A stretch of DNA of 64,000 bases. Origin: Streptomyces lavendulae subsp. lavendulae. Its GTDB lineage: Bacteria > Actinomycetota > Actinomycetes > Streptomycetales > Streptomycetaceae. The position numbers were made by a program, and so were the translations under genes. The stretch is from contig NZ_CP024985.1 in assembly GCF_002803845.1 (NCBI RefSeq), positions 434,001 through 498,000 of the forward strand. Direction: 5' to 3'. Below, one piece after another: positions 26,776 to 34,921 of this stretch (its first letter is position 1; each line of letters begins with the position of its first letter). A model generated the notes under the pieces. That model was not told the DNA's origin and made no database searches. It saw nothing but the letters and a program-made list of their open reading frames with translations.

Positions 26776-27051
26776 ATGCCCACAGTCGTGGGACTACTGG
26801 AACAGCACGAGCTTGCTGCTCGGCGTCGGGTCGATGACCTGCGTGAGGAGGCCGACCGTATCCAGGCCGAGTCGGCCGCTGCCGAGGAGGAACGGCAGGA
26901 GCGGGTGATCGCCCGGCAGCGGGTCGATACGGTTCTGGCTCCGGACAGCGCCGCTGACGCCAGCCCCCGGGGCCGCCGCCGAGCCGCGGGAGGCGGACAG
27001 GCAGCCGGCGTGGCCATCGGCACGCAAGACTGCGACACGAGGGCCTCCTGA
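26776..27051 (+). CDS. Short coiled-coil protein (possible N-terminal fragment)
   Basis: 91 residues from ATG 26776. Residues 5-50 form a charged coiled coil (LEQHELAARRRVDDLREEAD, then RIQAESAAAEEERQERV) that I associate with the N-terminus of a larger Streptomyces protein which continues into a winged-helix domain. Here it ends in low-complexity Gly/Arg-rich sequence, so it is probably truncated. No ribosome-binding site is obvious. Confidence 0.4.
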   Translation: MPTVVGLLEQHELAARRRVDDLREEADRIQAESAAAEEERQERVIARQRVDTVLAPDSAADASPRGRRRAAGGGQAAGVAIGTQDCDTRAS

Positions 27052-27134
27052 TGCTCGGTGATTCGACACCGGCGAGCTGTTCAGGCGGCCCTCCTCGCAC
27101 CCGACGAGCTCCCGATCGAGACGGCCGTTCGAGC

Positions 27135-27638
27135 TCACGCGTTCGGATGCTCCGGCAGGGCGAGCCAGTCCGACCAGGAGATCTCTCGGCCGAGGAAGCG
27201 CGGCTGCTCGAAGGGCCAGTCGGCGGCGATCCACTGCGGCACCAGCTCGTCGAGGGCCTGCTCGACCTTGCTGTCCACCAGCTCGTCCACCACCCACCAG
27301 GAGATCTCGCCGTCCGCGCCGGCCCTCTCCGGTGGGTCGATGTAGACACAGCCGAGGAGAGCTGTCTCCGCCACGTCCAACAGCGCGTAGTTGAAGGACT
27401 GGTGTGCGGCGATCTCCTTCTCGTGCCGCAACAGGTCGGCCTGGTCGGCCTCGTAGGTCATGGTGGCCGCGGGCCAGCCCCAGGCTGGGCCGAAGATGGT
27501 CCACAGCCGCTCGCGCGAACCCATCACGGCCGGATAGTCGAGCGGGGTGTCCGCCTCCCGGATCGGCCGCAGGTGATGACCACTGCCCGGCAGCGGTACC
27601 AGAACGGGATGGACGAAGTCATCGGGGAGCCAGCTCAT
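27135..27638 (-). CDS. GNAT-family N-acetyltransferase
   Basis: 167 residues. The fold is that of a single GNAT domain: HHLRPIREADTPLDYPAVMG at the N-terminus, YALLDVAETALLGCVYIDPP as strands 4-5, and a final LDELVPQWIAADWPFEQPRF. It should transfer an acyl group from acyl-CoA to an unknown amine. The classic Q/RxxGxG/A loop is not obvious, so the acyl-CoA-binding loop may be atypical. ATG 27638 is the only reasonable start. Confidence 0.75.
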   Translation of the reverse strand: MSWLPDDFVHPVLVPLPGSGHHLRPIREADTPLDYPAVMGSRERLWTIFGPAWGWPAATMTYEADQADLLRHEKEIAAHQSFNYALLDVAETALLGCVYIDPPERAGADGEISWWVVDELVDSKVEQALDELVPQWIAADWPFEQPRFLGREISWSDWLALPEHPNA

Positions 27639-28083
27639 AGCGCCCGACCGTAGCAGTGCGCGGCCGTCCGCTCCCCTGGATTTTCCCCCGTATACCGCCA
27701 GGCCCTGCTCTCATGCCGGGCCGTGCCCGCGATCACCCGATTGAGACTCCCGTTCGCTCGACAGACTCCATGATCGGTATGGCAACGGCCTCTCACCCGT
27801 GCTGTCCGTCGTTGGAACACAGCCGGTACCTCGTGGTGGAGCTCCGCCGAGCGAAAGTCACTCCATGGACCACATCATCGACCTCGACCGAGCGGCCGCC
27901 GAGACCTGGCGGGACGATGCTCTCCTCTGGCCTCAGCGGCTGGAGACCGACCGGCCCGCGTCTCCGCCCCGGATTCGCTGGGCGTACGCCTATTGGGCAC
28001 CGGTCGGCGGACGTGGGCGCCGGTGCTCCGGTGCGCGCTCTGAGTGCCGGAGCGCTGTCAGTGGGCGCTGGCAGCATCGGGGT
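27639..28083. other. 445-bp gap without a convincing gene
   Basis: Divergent spacer between the GNAT gene and the SUKH gene. An open frame from about 27865 (MDHIIDLDRAAAETWRDDAL) runs into the SUKH gene but shows weak codon bias and no family resemblance. It may be an upstream relic or noncoding. No repeat or RNA recognised. Confidence 0.4.
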
Positions 28084-29289
28084 ATGCCTCGGATCACTGC
28101 ATGGGACTGGCGGACCTTCCTGCTCAAGTGGAGCGGGGAGTGGGCGGATTGCCCGGCGGATGGCGAAGTGCTGGGCGAGGACGACGTGGCGGCCCGGCGG
28201 GCGCGGTGGCTGGGGGGAGCTCCGGCGGGCGAGGAGCGGATCGCGGCCATGGAGCGGCGCCTGGGTCGGCGGATGCCGCCGTCGTACAGGGAGTTCCTGG
28301 AGGTCAGCGACGGATGGCAGCATGCGGGCGGGTTCGTGACACTGCTGGCGGGAACCGCGGACGCTCACTGGCACGACGACGCGTCCGGGCTCGCGGACAT
28401 GTTCGAGGAGTACCTCGACGAGGACTCCGGGCCCGAGCAGCGGCGGGAGGCGGACATCTGGCGGCGCGGGCTGCAGCTCGACGTGGAGTCCGATGCGACG
28501 TACGTCCTCATGGACCCCGAGGACGTGGGCGAGGACGGTGACTGGGCCGTGTACACGTGGGCGGGCTGGCGGGCCGCACCGCCCAGACGGTACGCGAACT
28601 TCGCCGAGTTCATGCGGGACATGCACCGGGAGTTCCACAGTCTGCGGGCGTATCCGGATGCCGGGGAGCCGGAATTCGTCAACGACACGACGCGGGCGCT
28701 GGACGCGCTGGTGGACGAGGCGCGGCGGGAGGCACTGTCCGGCGGGTGGGAACGGGCCCTGGCGGCACTGGACGAGGCGAAGGGGTACGGCAGGCCACGT
28801 GCCGCCGGACTGGGCGACCAGATTCGGCGCCTGCTCGGGGAGACGCACATGGTGTATTTCGAGAGCCTGGCGACGGACCCCCGGTACGCGCCCGAGCTGC
28901 TGCCGGTGTTGGCCGCCGACCACGCGGCGCACTCCTGGGACTTCCCTCCGCGAGGCGCCGACGGGGACTCGGCGAAGGCGGCCAACGCCACCCTGGCACA
29001 GGTGCGCGCCGGCACGTACCGGCACACGGCGGACGGGGCGTTCGGGGAGGCGGTCGAGCGGGCGCGGGAGCTGGCGCGGCGGCGGGAGGTCGACGCGGCG
29101 TGGCGGACGCTGCTGGAGGCCCTGCCCCGGTGGGAGCCGCTGGGAGCGGATCACCTGGCGCCGCTGGGCTGGCTGGCCGACCCCCTGCTCGGGCCGCTGC
29201 TGACCCCGGAACGGGGACGCGAGCTCCTGTCCACCCCCCGTGGCGGGCAGGCGGGTGAGACTCCGACGTCGGCGGCCGGTCGCCCCTGA
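28084..29289 (+). CDS. SMI1/KNR4 (SUKH) family protein with a C-terminal helical extension
   Basis: 401 residues from ATG 28084. The SUKH-1 core (about 50-190) shows RIAAMERRLGRRMPPSYREF and EVSDGW, a variable middle, then a RRYANFAEFMRD helix. The C-terminal 200 residues are an extra alpha-helical region. SUKH proteins commonly neutralise toxins of polymorphic toxin systems. No toxin gene is nearby, so it is an orphan immunity-like gene. Upstream in-frame sequence looks noncoding. Confidence 0.82.
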   Translation: MPRITAWDWRTFLLKWSGEWADCPADGEVLGEDDVAARRARWLGGAPAGEERIAAMERRLGRRMPPSYREFLEVSDGWQHAGGFVTLLAGTADAHWHDDASGLADMFEEYLDEDSGPEQRREADIWRRGLQLDVESDATYVLMDPEDVGEDGDWAVYTWAGWRAAPPRRYANFAEFMRDMHREFHSLRAYPDAGEPEFVNDTTRALDALVDEARREALSGGWERALAALDEAKGYGRPRAAGLGDQIRRLLGETHMVYFESLATDPRYAPELLPVLAADHAAHSWDFPPRGADGDSAKAANATLAQVRAGTYRHTADGAFGEAVERARELARRREVDAAWRTLLEALPRWEPLGADHLAPLGWLADPLLGPLLTPERGRELLSTPRGGQAGETPTSAAGRP

Positions 29290-29569
29290 GCCTCGGAGAC
29301 GTCGAGACGCCGGGCGCGCCCCGTACGCCCGAAAGCGGTTCGCCTGCCCGGCCGTGAAGTACGGCGACCCCGCAGGCCGCCGGCGCGATGGCGTGGCTCT
29401 CGAACCTGCGCGACACCGTTTCTTCCGGAAGAAAGCACCCCCGCTCTCGCAACTCGGGGCTGGCACGGATCTTGGGGAGCAATCACGGATCGCGACGAAT
29501 TCCTACGATCGCAACGGTGCCGACGAGTGTCGATTGTGCGACCCAAACCTCACCCCATAGCCTCCGCAC

Positions 29570-30118
29570 ATGACTGATGGTCCGTTCCAGTGCCACTGCA
29601 TCCTCTGCCATGACTACGGCGACCGAGACGAAGCAGACCGGGTTGATCTGACGATCACCGAGAACGTGCAGCGGCACGGTTGGCACGTCGTCATGGTTCC
29701 CGAGGACGAGATCGGTCCTGGTTTCGCCTACACGATCGGCCTCTCACACACGCACGGCGTATCCGAACTCGCCATGTTCGGGCTCGATGTCCACGTTATG
29801 CACCGCATTCTCAACAGGATCGGAGAGAAGAGCGCTGCAGGCACCGTACTGATTGATGGTCAGAGACTCTCTGACGTTGTCGACGGCGGCCACGTCGCGC
29901 TCAGACAGGTCCATCTCCGCTGGTACCGGACCTTCTTCGGGCAGGCGATCAGATTCTACCGACGGCCCCCTTTTCCCGTGCTGCAAGTCGCGTGGCCGGA
30001 CGTGGATGGCCGCCTTCACTGGGAAGAGCAGGCTGAGGAAAAGCATCGGGAGTCGCAGCCCCTGTTGTGGCTGCCGCCAAGTGAGCACCCTGTCGGGATC
30101 TGGACGGCCGACCTCTGA
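29570..30118 (+). CDS. DUF4262 family protein
   Basis: 182 residues. It shows the DUF4262 pattern: an N-terminal ENVQRHGWHVVMVPEDE, then GPGFAYTIGLSHTHGVSELA and late FPVLQVAWPDVDGRLHWE. The N-terminus adds a Cys/His cluster (CHCILCHDYGDRD) that could bind a metal. DUF4262 is of unknown biochemical role and often found among toxin/immunity or phage genes. The 280 bp upstream are less GC-rich but show no clear promoter. Confidence 0.82.
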   Translation: MTDGPFQCHCILCHDYGDRDEADRVDLTITENVQRHGWHVVMVPEDEIGPGFAYTIGLSHTHGVSELAMFGLDVHVMHRILNRIGEKSAAGTVLIDGQRLSDVVDGGHVALRQVHLRWYRTFFGQAIRFYRRPPFPVLQVAWPDVDGRLHWEEQAEEKHRESQPLLWLPPSEHPVGIWTADL

Positions 30119-30173
30119 TCACAAGAGCGGCCGACCAGCTATGACCAGGGCCTCGGCAGTCTGGATGTGCTTC

Positions 30174-31091
30174 CTACTTGGACGGGCGCGTCCAGGGGCG
30201 GACGGCCAGCTTGCCGGTGGTGCCGAGATCGAGCTGGGGGGTTACGGTCACCGGATCAGCGCCCTGCTTGGCCTGCACTCTGACGTAGGGGATGTTGGCG
30301 GTGGGGCCGGACTCCGTGGTGTTGCGCCACATCAGGCCCGAAAGGGCGCTTTCGCCGGGCTTCAGTACCAGCGGGCGGGCGGGCTCGTCGAAGCCGGTGC
30401 CGGTGCTGATGCCTCCGCTTCCCTGGACGATGCTGATGCCTTGGACGGGCGACAGATCCTTGTCCAGTAGTTCCAGGAGCGGGTAGCCGTCGACCGAGTA
30501 GTCCTGCTTCCCGCAGTTCTCCAGGTGGATGCCCACCACACGCAGCCCCATCGCGGCGTCACCGTCATCCGTGGTGAGGCGGATTCCGGAGGGTGGGCAT
30601 TCGCCCGACGCGGGCGGCGCCTCGGAGGCCGGCACCTTGGTGACGCGGGAGATTTTGACGCGGGTCACCCGGGAGGCCCCTGGGCCTGGCGCCCCCAGTC
30701 GGACCGTGCCGTGCACGGTCGCACCGGGGCCGACCGAGCGGACGGTTTCGCGTCTGTTGTCCATCACCTCACCGGCGTCGGTGGTGAAGTCGAACAGCAC
30801 TGTGTAGGTCAGCGCTTTCGTCGTGGTGTTGGTGACGGTGTAGGCAGCCGAGATCCCGGAATGAGCGGCAGGAAGGGGGTCAGCGTGGACGGAGAACCCA
30901 TCGGGACTGGAGGTGGGCGTAGAGGAGGGGACGGTCACTGACGTGATCCGGACTCCGTCCGTGGGCGGGGCGGTTACAGCCGAACCGGAGGCGAGGGAGG
31001 GTGTGGCAGGGGTACCCGCCCGCTCGGACCCGCATGCCGTGAGCAGCAGGAGTGCGGCGAGGGCCGGACAAAGTGAGGTGACTTTGCGCAT
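30174..31091 (-). CDS. Lipoprotein with DUF4232 domain
   Basis: 305 residues. A lipoprotein signal with lipobox LLLLTAC (Cys about 20) is followed by a Ser/Thr/Pro linker. A first beta domain (about 45-155) resembles a DUF4352/FxLYD-like sandwich (AAYTVTNTTTKALTYTVLFD). The DUF4232 domain (about 165-300) follows with MGLRVVGIHLENCGKQDYSV and YPLLELLD. It is exposed on the membrane surface; function unknown. Confidence 0.85.
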   Translation of the reverse strand: MRKVTSLCPALAALLLLTACGSERAGTPATPSLASGSAVTAPPTDGVRITSVTVPSSTPTSSPDGFSVHADPLPAAHSGISAAYTVTNTTTKALTYTVLFDFTTDAGEVMDNRRETVRSVGPGATVHGTVRLGAPGPGASRVTRVKISRVTKVPASEAPPASGECPPSGIRLTTDDGDAAMGLRVVGIHLENCGKQDYSVDGYPLLELLDKDLSPVQGISIVQGSGGISTGTGFDEPARPLVLKPGESALSGLMWRNTTESGPTANIPYVRVQAKQGADPVTVTPQLDLGTTGKLAVRPWTRPSK

Positions 31092-31178
31092 CAGGTCACT
31101 TCATCAGGGGCACACTGCCCATGCCGTGTCGGAAGCCACAATTCCGGTCACAGGCGTGTCACGGGAGGCCGGGGGCAG

Positions 31179-31427
31179 TTACTGAGCCCCGTTGATGCTC
31201 AGGACCGTGTCGCATGCGCTGAAGATGAGCACGAAAGCTACGTGCCGGCTGCCGATGCCTTTCTCCTCCGTGAAGGCGGCGATGAGGTACTGCTGGGCAG
31301 CAACGGCTGTGGCTCCGCCGCGGTAGGGCCTGCCCCACCTCCTGTCAGGGGGCTCGTCGGAGTGTCCCGGTCCCGCACCGCATGATCGACTGTCCGCACG
31401 GGATTCCGTGTGACGGAAGGTGGACAG
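31179..31427 (-). other. Gap with a weak minus-strand ORF
   Basis: Between the lipoprotein start and the DUF998 gene, the minus strand encodes a plausible tail (GGATAVAAQQYLIAAFTEEK and HVAFVLIFSACDTVLSINGA) that stops at 31179. Its upstream part overlaps the DUF998 gene and looks random. It may be a remnant or chance; nothing else is visible here. Confidence 0.25.
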
Positions 31428-32165
31428 GTGAGAATCCGGATCGGGTACTCGGCATGGATCGTGGGCGTGGTGCAGTTCTTCGCCGTCCACGGGATCGCCG
31501 AGTCGGCTTGGGCCAGACCGTACAGCTGGGCGCGGAACAACATCAGCGACCTGGGCAACGCGCACTGCGCCCTGCAGTCAGAGCCTGAGCCTCGGTACAT
31601 CTGCTCTCCCGAGCATGGCCTGATGAATGTTTCATTCGTCGCTCTGGGGGTGCTGCTCGTTCTCGGCTCCGTCCTGACCGGTGGTTTCCTGTGGCGCGGG
31701 GGCCGGGCCGCTGCCATCGCCCGCCTGCTGCTCGCCGGCGCCGGCGTGGGATTCGTACTGGCCGGTCTGGCTCCCGCGGACGTCAACGAGAACCAGCATG
31801 TCCTGGGTGCCCTCCTCATCATGGCAGCGGGCAACATCGGTCTCGTTCTGGCGGGGGTCGGCCTGGCAGAACACGTACCGGCGCCTCTGCGGCGGGGCAC
31901 CAGCCTGCTGGGAGCCACAGCGGTCACCGCCTTCGGACTGTTCCTCTCCCACCACTACCTCGGTCTCGGCATGGGAGGGATGGAACGGGTCGCCGCTTTT
32001 CCCCTCCTGCTCTGGGTGCTGGCTGTCGGCGTTCGAGGCCTCATCCGCCGTCCACCTGCGGTGCGCGTTCACCGGTCTGGGCTTCGCCGCCGAGGGCCAC
32101 GACCTCGGGGCGCACACGGGGAAGCCCCCAGGGTTCAAGGGCTCCGGAGATCAGGTCTGCTGTGA
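31428..32165 (+). CDS. DUF998 family membrane protein
   Basis: 245 residues from GTG 31428 (GGAAGGTGG upstream); GTG 31410 is an alternative. Six predicted helices carry DUF998 landmarks: WIVGVVQFFAVHGI, NNISDLGNA, MNVSFVALGVLLVLGSVL and NENQHVLGALLIMAAGN. The last 35 residues (after VRGLIRRPP) are Arg-rich and overlap the convergent SUKH gene by 125 bp, so the natural C-terminus may have been lost. Function unknown. Confidence 0.78.
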   Translation: MRIRIGYSAWIVGVVQFFAVHGIAESAWARPYSWARNNISDLGNAHCALQSEPEPRYICSPEHGLMNVSFVALGVLLVLGSVLTGGFLWRGGRAAAIARLLLAGAGVGFVLAGLAPADVNENQHVLGALLIMAAGNIGLVLAGVGLAEHVPAPLRRGTSLLGATAVTAFGLFLSHHYLGLGMGGMERVAAFPLLLWVLAVGVRGLIRRPPAVRVHRSGLRRRGPRPRGAHGEAPRVQGLRRSGLL

Positions 32166-32649
32166 ACTGGACCGCTCCGGCGTTGTAGTGCCACCAATCG
32201 CCGCTGCGGGAGGCGACAGTGACCTTCCACGCCTCGGGGCCGGTGCCCTCAGTGGTCCACAGGAAGGTGTCGCCCTGGTTCGAGCTGCCCCAGGTCAGCA
32301 GGCCCCCGGGGGCCGGGTATGCAGCCAGCACGGCACCGAGGTCCGCGAGATCGATCAGGTCCGCCACGTCCTCCTCTTCCTCGGCGGCCGCCCCGGCCCA
32401 CGCTTCTTCTTCACCCGGCCACGGGGTGTGAAGGGACATGTAGTCGCCGAAGTGCAGATCCGGATACACCTCTGCGAGCAGTTTGAAGTCCCCCGGCAAC
32501 AAGGCCCCCAGGCGTGCCTCGGCTGCCGCCCAGTCGACGCGTGCCGGCTCGGCCCTACGAAGCTCAGCCAGCCCGGGCACCGCTTCTTCAAGGGCTGCGA
32601 GCGCCTCGTACGGGTCGGTCAGCCGGACCACCGGCGTCTGTGCAGCCAT
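32041..32649 (-). CDS. SMI1/KNR4 (SUKH) family protein
   Basis: 202 residues from ATG 32649 (MAAQTPVVRL); an in-frame start at 32691 would add 14 residues. SUKH signature: DWAAAEARLGALLPGDFKLL then AEVYPDLHFGDYMSLH, GGLLTWGSSNQGDTFLWTTE and DWWHYNAGAVQFTADLISG. It looks like an orphan immunity protein, the second of three SUKH genes here. Confidence 0.82.
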   Translation of the reverse strand: MAAQTPVVRLTDPYEALAALEEAVPGLAELRRAEPARVDWAAAEARLGALLPGDFKLLAEVYPDLHFGDYMSLHTPWPGEEEAWAGAAAEEEEDVADLIDLADLGAVLAAYPAPGGLLTWGSSNQGDTFLWTTEGTGPEAWKVTVASRSGDWWHYNAGAVQFTADLISGALEPWGLPRVRPEVVALGGEAQTGERAPQVDGG

Positions 32650-32825
32650 CACGTCACCATTCACAGCCGCAGCATCCCACGGGCCTGCCACGGGGGCTTG
32701 GAGCCGGTATGGCGCAGTGATCAGTTACCGTCGCGATGTGCTGAGCCGGCCGGACTGTCCTGGTTGACAGAGGGCGTGCCTCGGGCGGACTGGCAACCGG
32801 CAGATCGGGGCGGGGAGGAGAGGGC

Positions 32826-33299
32826 GTGACGATGTCCGGCAATCACGATCGGACGGGGTTCCGGTTCGGCTGGCGCGGCAGTCATTTCCCTGGCATGACC
32901 GTTGATGACCAGTGGTTGGCGGTCGGCGAAGGTCCCGTCGGTGCCTGGTACTTCGACGCGTACTTCATCGGACGCACCACACTGAGCGGTGGCGCACCAC
33001 GGGCAGTCGCGTTCGCCCAGTGGCTGCTGGCCTCGCCGCCCGAAGGCCGGTACGAGAAGGAGTTCGTGCTGGTCGACGGCGAACCACAGAGCGGATCGCG
33101 GCGGCTCACGGACGGCACTCGACTCACCGTCGAAATCCTTTTGGGCCGTGAGGAAGCGGGGAGACCCGAGTACCTGCAGGTGCTCCTGTCCGGCGAGATT
33201 CGCAACCTCCCCTTTGAGGTGTGCGCACCGCTCGAATGCCAGCAGGTGATCCGCCCTGAACTCGAAGCCGCCGCGGCCCGGTTCCTCTCTCTCGGTTGA
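32826..33299 (+). CDS. Hypothetical beta-rich protein
   Basis: 157 residues from GTG 32826 (or ATG 32832). It begins NHDRTGFRFGWRGSHFPGM and has strands WLAVGEGPVGAWYFDAYFIG and LTVEILLGREEA. No signal peptide, no known motif. The size and neighbourhood (next to a SUKH gene) would suit another immunity-like protein, but I do not recognise it. Confidence 0.6.
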   Translation: MTMSGNHDRTGFRFGWRGSHFPGMTVDDQWLAVGEGPVGAWYFDAYFIGRTTLSGGAPRAVAFAQWLLASPPEGRYEKEFVLVDGEPQSGSRRLTDGTRLTVEILLGREEAGRPEYLQVLLSGEIRNLPFEVCAPLECQQVIRPELEAAAARFLSLG

Positions 33300-33606
33300 G
33301 GCCCGTGCGAACCACCATCGGCTACACCCTCGAAAGCATTGGCTACGTCGTACGAGCCCAGGGGCTTGTCAGCTTGCGGAAGACGCGCGAGCGCCAGGAG
33401 GTCGTCTCCTGATCCTCGCTTGCAGGCGGTAGGGGAGCCCGATTGGAGGCGGGCGTCGGGGTAGAGCCCGCACGTAGCGTTGTGCAGACTGTCGGCGGCT
33501 CGGGCTAGGGGTTCGGCCACGTGCAGGCAGGCGCAAGATCGGCTTTCGGGCTGACGGCCGCTCCGTGAGACTGGGGGAAGTCGTATCCGACGGAAGGCTG
33601 AGGTGC
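33300..33606. other. Gap of about 300 bp without a supported gene
   Basis: The minus strand is open from 33520 (MAEPLARAADSLHNATCGLY) and runs on antisense to the gene at 32826, with mixed codon use; I cannot assign it. No RNA, repeat or promoter identified. Confidence 0.3.
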
Positions 33607-33822
33607 GTGGGATCGGAGTCCGAGGATGAACTCGTCATCCGCCTCGTCGTCGAGCGGCTGATGCAGGCGCACCCCCGACTGGCCGCCGGCCTGGTGAAGG
33701 CCGCCGTGGCAACGGCGTACGAGGAGCTCCGGTACGCGCGTGTCCGTACGTATTTGCCCGTGCTGATGGAGCGCCGCGCCAGAGACCTGCTGCCCTTCGA
33801 CGAGCAGCCGCCATCCCCCTGA
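33607..33822 (+). CDS. Three-helix-bundle dimerization-domain protein (DUF3562-like), copy 2
   Basis: 71 residues from GTG 33607, with GCTGAGG upstream (GTG 33565 is an alternative). It is closely similar to the protein at 7397, sharing TAYEELRYARVR and YLPVLMERRA. Function unknown. It is convergent with the hydrolase remnant at 33835. Confidence 0.7.
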   Translation: MGSESEDELVIRLVVERLMQAHPRLAAGLVKAAVATAYEELRYARVRTYLPVLMERRARDLLPFDEQPPSP

Positions 33823-33834
33823 CCAGCTGACTAC

Positions 33835-34075
33835 TACCTCGGCGGATCGTCCGGTCGTCGGTGGCGGTCAGGTGGCAGGCCGCAGGCCGGCTGGGAGACG
33901 GTGCCGTTCAGGGCGTCGACGCCCCACGGGGACCTGGGAGTCGGCCATGCGCTCGCTGGGTGGATTCGGCGAACTTGTTCCGGTCGGGGCTCAGGAAGTA
34001 CTGGTGCGGGGGCAGGGCGGCGGGACCGGGGCGCCTGGGGGCATCGCACACGCCCTGCCGGCCCGAGCCGTCCGC
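33835..34075 (-). pseudogene. Degenerate alpha/beta hydrolase remnant (relative of the gene at 12523)
   Basis: Minus-strand pieces in shifting frames are recognisable against the 12523 protein: PPGAPVPP, then PDRNKF (compare LDRDRF), MADSQVP, WGVDALNGTVSQPAC (compare WGVEALEGAVSEPAW) and ATDDRT. At least three frame changes and a small deletion separate them. Only the C-terminal third survives. It abuts the broken MFS gene. Confidence 0.7.
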
Positions 34076-34079
34076 GAAT

Positions 34080-34869
34080 CCGGGCTGTGGCAGCTACGGG
34101 GTGACGGTCGGCCGAGGCGAGCAGCGCGGGCAGGGTGCGGGTGAGGGCGTAGCCCGTCAGCCCTGCGGCCGGCAGGAGATGGGCGAGGGCGAGTGCGACG
34201 GGCGTGGTGAGCCGGGTCGCACAGGGCGGTGGCCAGGACGTTCAGCAGGGCTCGGTCGCGCAACGGTCGTACGGCGGTGCCGTCCTGGTCCGCTCCGGGT
34301 GGTTCGGGACGGTCGCGGGGCAGGGCCAGGTGGATCAGCAGTGCGCAGGCCAGGCAGGTGGCGGCGTCGGTGACGAAGAGCCGGCGCAGGTCCCAGCGGC
34401 CGAGGACGGCGGCGAGGAGCCGGGCGCCCATGGCGCCCGCTGCGAGCGCGGCGCCGAACAGGCTGAACGCGCGCACCCGGTGCCGCTCCGGCACGGACTC
34501 GCCGATGATCGCCTGGCTCGGGGGCTCGTAGAGGTCGAAGCCCAGCCGGAGCAGCACCGCTCCGGCGACCGCCCAGGCGAGCGAGGCGGAGGCCGCGATC
34601 GCCGGCTGGGCGACGGCGCATCCGCAGAGCCCGAGCACGAGGGTCGGGCGCCGGCCGATCCGGTCGGCCAGGTGTCCCCCGGCCGGCCGCGCGGGGATCG
34701 TCGCGAGCCCGAAGGCGGCGCTGACCAGCCCCACGGCCGTCAGGGTCGTGCCGTGGTCGGTGCTGATCAGCGCGGTGAGAAAGGGCAGTGATTAGGCCCC
34801 GAGTCGGTTGACGACCCGGGCGATCAACAGCAGGCGTACGGTGCGGGGCAGTGGTTCGGAGCGCGGCAC
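34080..34869 (-). pseudogene. MFS transporter pseudogene
   Basis: GTG 34869 opens VPRSEPLPRTVRLLLIARVV and runs to GA, where an in-frame TAA (34794-34792) stands at a position that reads SLPFLTALIS afterwards. The frame then continues as a typical MFS protein (PAGGHLADRIGRRPTLVLGL, the DRxGRR motif). A second break near 34230 shifts LTTPVALALAHLLPAAG out of frame. The C-terminal half is missing. The start lies only 53 bp beyond the CHAT gene stop, so it was probably once in that transcription unit. Confidence 0.75.
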
Positions 34870-34921
34870 AGCGCCCCCTCTGTGAGCTGATGTCCGTTTC
34901 GCCCTCGGGCGACCTGTGAGT

